Part shown: positions 55,101 through 55,463 of the stretch, piece after piece
Numbering within the stretch: the stretch's first letter is position 1
How the letters are laid out: each line of letters begins with the position of its first letter
DNA from: Terriglobia bacterium
GTDB taxonomy: Bacteria > Acidobacteriota > Terriglobia > Bryobacterales > Bryobacteraceae
Direction of reading: 5' to 3'
NCBI GenBank assembly: GCA_020073145.1
Contig: JAIQFS010000037.1
Location: 1-55,463, forward strand
Length of the DNA: 55,463 nt
The notes under the pieces: generated by a model
Databases searched by the model: none
Told to the model about the DNA's origin: nothing
Seen by the model: only the letters and a program-made list of their open reading frames with translations
Translations under genes and position numbers: made by a program

Positions 55101-55279
55101 CGGGCGGCGAAGCGCGCCGGCCGCTGGGCATGGCGGTGGTGGGCGGGCTGGCCTTTTCCCAGCTGATGACGCTGTACCTGACCCCCGTGGTGTACACGTA
55201 CATGGCATCATTCCTCGAAAGATTCCGGCAGACGCGGAAGCCGCGCCCCGTGTTGCAGCCCGCCATGCAAGGCGACTAG
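52157..55279 (+). CDS. RND (HAE1/MdtB-like) efflux permease, no partners nearby
   Basis: A second full-length 1040-residue RND pump, from GTG 52157. It has the MdtB/MdtC-like start (NFSEGFIKRPIATSLLMLGI), the proton-relay D408-D409 (VGFVVDDAIVMLENIVRH), the IFLFLRN helix region, and the closing helix (YLTPVVYTYMASFLERF). Unlike the first operon, no adaptor or channel gene is in reach: upstream is only the small HMA-like gene, and directly after the TAG stop the sequence is an IS end. It could use an unlinked adaptor, or the operon may have been split by the insertion. Substrate unknown. Confidence 0.93.
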   Translation: MNFSEGFIKRPIATSLLMLGIAMFGVIAYRALPVSDLPQVDYPTIQVEASLPGANPQTMASSVATVLERQFTTIAGLDSMISQSSQGNSQITLTFDLSRDIDGAAVDVETAIASAMPLLPPGMPTPPSFNKQNPGDQAIIQLAMSSPTMLLSDVDEYAETLVASRISMVPGVAKVNIWGSAKYAVRVQMDPNALATRGIGLNEVQSAIQNWNVNLPNGTLFGPHTAYNVQANGQLKHAAEYGPIIVAYRNGAPVRLNEVAHVIDSVQDDKQIARMYGREFGKAGQDVVQLQVTRQPGSNTIEVIDHIRALLPFFAKQIPPSAHLMIRGDRGKNIREAFQDIQFTMVATLSLVILVIFLFLRNVSATLIPAMALPFSILGTFSVMYLLNFSMNNISMMALILSVGFVVDDAIVMLENIVRHIEKGETPKVAALLGSKEIGFTIVSMTLSLAAVFIPILFMAGILGRLFREFAVTICAAILISGLVSISLTPMLCSRFLRESRPERHGILYRTIERAFNSTRDLYGSSLHWVLAHRPVMLVTFLAVIGATAYLYFAVPKGFIPDTDNDQFNVQMQALQGTSYYQMIKYGERVASIVVQDPDVDSFFMRTGGGQGSSNGGFLDVMLRPRRERKATVVDIVSRIRPKVSNITGLRVTTRIPQAIRVGGRNSASSYDYTLYGPDTEELYRQAPKLEAAMTRLPGLVDVISDLQIKNPQIQITIDRDRAAALNVDWNNISNMLYDAFGPQLVSTIYGTTNQYRVLLEVLPQYQRQEDSLKLLYLKSNSGQLVPLDAIAKLRLNAGPNSIPHSGQLPSVTISFGVRPGVSLGQATDEIEQTAREVLPATITGTFQGSAKLFQDSMKNMGLLLMIAILVVYIVLGVLYESYIHPLTILSGLPSAGFGALLTLLLFKIDLSIYSFVGLIMLIGIVKKNAIMQVDFALEAQRGGKPPLEAVYEGCLIRFRPIMMTTMAALLGGIPIALGWGSGGEARRPLGMAVVGGLAFSQLMTLYLTPVVYTYMASFLERFRQTRKPRPVLQPAMQGD

Positions 55280-55463
55280 CAGGCTGCTGAAAAGCGACCT
55301 CTCGTAAGTCAGTCGGCCGCTTTGTAGTGGTTCTATGTCCCGGCGCAAGTCGCGCCGCCAACGGCCGACGCGCGGTTCACTGGCAGCGAACGCGGCGGTG
55401 GGGGTTCGGGCCGATTCTCAGGCGGTCTGGGCCGTCAGATTTCGCATACGAACCAGATTGTAG
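55280..55463 (-). mobile_element. Truncated insertion sequence at the right edge
   Basis: The gap after the RND stop begins with CAGGCTGCTGAAAA, which looks like an IS terminal inverted repeat. The minus strand at the window end encodes a transposase C-terminus. The left neighbour ends in CTAG, a tetranucleotide that would fit an IS5-type YTAR target. The element continues past the window, so the family name and second end cannot be fixed. Confidence 0.6.
55418..55463 (-). CDS. Transposase C-terminal fragment (runs off window)
   Basis: The last 14 codons read YNLVRMRNLTAQTA followed by TGA (55418-55420). YNLVRMRNL is typical of the C-terminus of DDE transposases of IS families such as IS5 or IS1182. 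The rest lies beyond the window. It opens about 138 bp inside the proposed IS end. Confidence 0.6.
   Translation of the reverse strand, partial: YNLVRMRNLTAQTA

Noticed and set aside
55052-55361. Open frame antisense to the end of the second RND gene and into the IS end
   Set aside because: No recognisable domain and a Pro/Arg-rich translation; the transposase-like frame at the edge is a different one.

Overview
The window is GC-rich and gene-dense, and it reads as chromosome of an Acidobacteriota member, most likely order Bryobacterales (Candidatus Solibacter and relatives). Three things point there. Two adjacent secreted VWA proteins look like the acidobacterial VWFA-related family (TIGR03436). 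A large NHL-repeat protein ends in what looks like the Solibacter-type C-terminal domain (TIGR03437). The general mix (DinB proteins, PQQ propeller enzymes, DUF1684, DUF4097, winged-helix/AAA/TPR regulators, tannase-like esterases) is typical of that group. These assignments are from memory of the families, without a search. No rRNA, complete tRNA or CRISPR array was seen.

Layout. 1-2021: a small membrane protein and a CPA2 antiporter. 2042-7674: a complete tripartite RND efflux operon (TolC, adaptor, permease) behind a good promoter. 7675-8091: a palindrome-rich leader, then a large winged-helix/ATPase/TPR regulator, which converges on a small soluble histidine kinase coupled to a 68-residue protein. 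12126-18404: a tightly packed housekeeping and cofactor operon, valS-nadC-birA-coaX, followed by a hypothetical gene and an AlkD-like DNA repair gene. 18417-24487: a TPR protein divergent from a PQQ propeller enzyme, then the NHL/TIGR03437 protein. 24526-31239: adhesin-like and DinB genes, a tiny zinc ribbon divergent from a gamma-glutamyltransferase, a DUF72 gene, a matrixin-like protease and an HD-GYP phosphodiesterase. 31151-34446 (minus strand): cysteine desulfurase, rpmI, rplT, zapB-like, zapA and DUF1684. 34553-40492: clpS, two parvulin-type foldases, a zinc-ribbon protein, a structured leader with an intrinsic terminator, a molybdopterin oxidoreductase and a signal-peptide-bearing methyltransferase. 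40636-45834: thiD, leuA, an aldo/keto reductase and an acyl-CoA synthetase. 45914-50072 (minus strand): a DinB protein and the VWA pair. 50238-55279: a tannase-like esterase, a small HMA-like protein and a second RND permease without partners. The right edge runs into a truncated insertion sequence.

The clearest non-coding signals are four. The first is a multi-hairpin leader with a terminator at 36208-36322 that matches no riboswitch class I can name. The second is a recurrent extended -10 motif (TGn-TATCNT and variants), often only 6-12 nt upstream of a start codon, which suggests many leaderless or near-leaderless mRNAs. The third is a dispersed repeat built on GGCAAAA units, present twice in opposite orientations. 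The fourth is a tRNA T-arm-like element in the rpmI leader. I see no obvious defence, secretion or phage system. The candidates for new biology are the structured leader, the kinase plus small-protein pair, and the coupled VWA pair.
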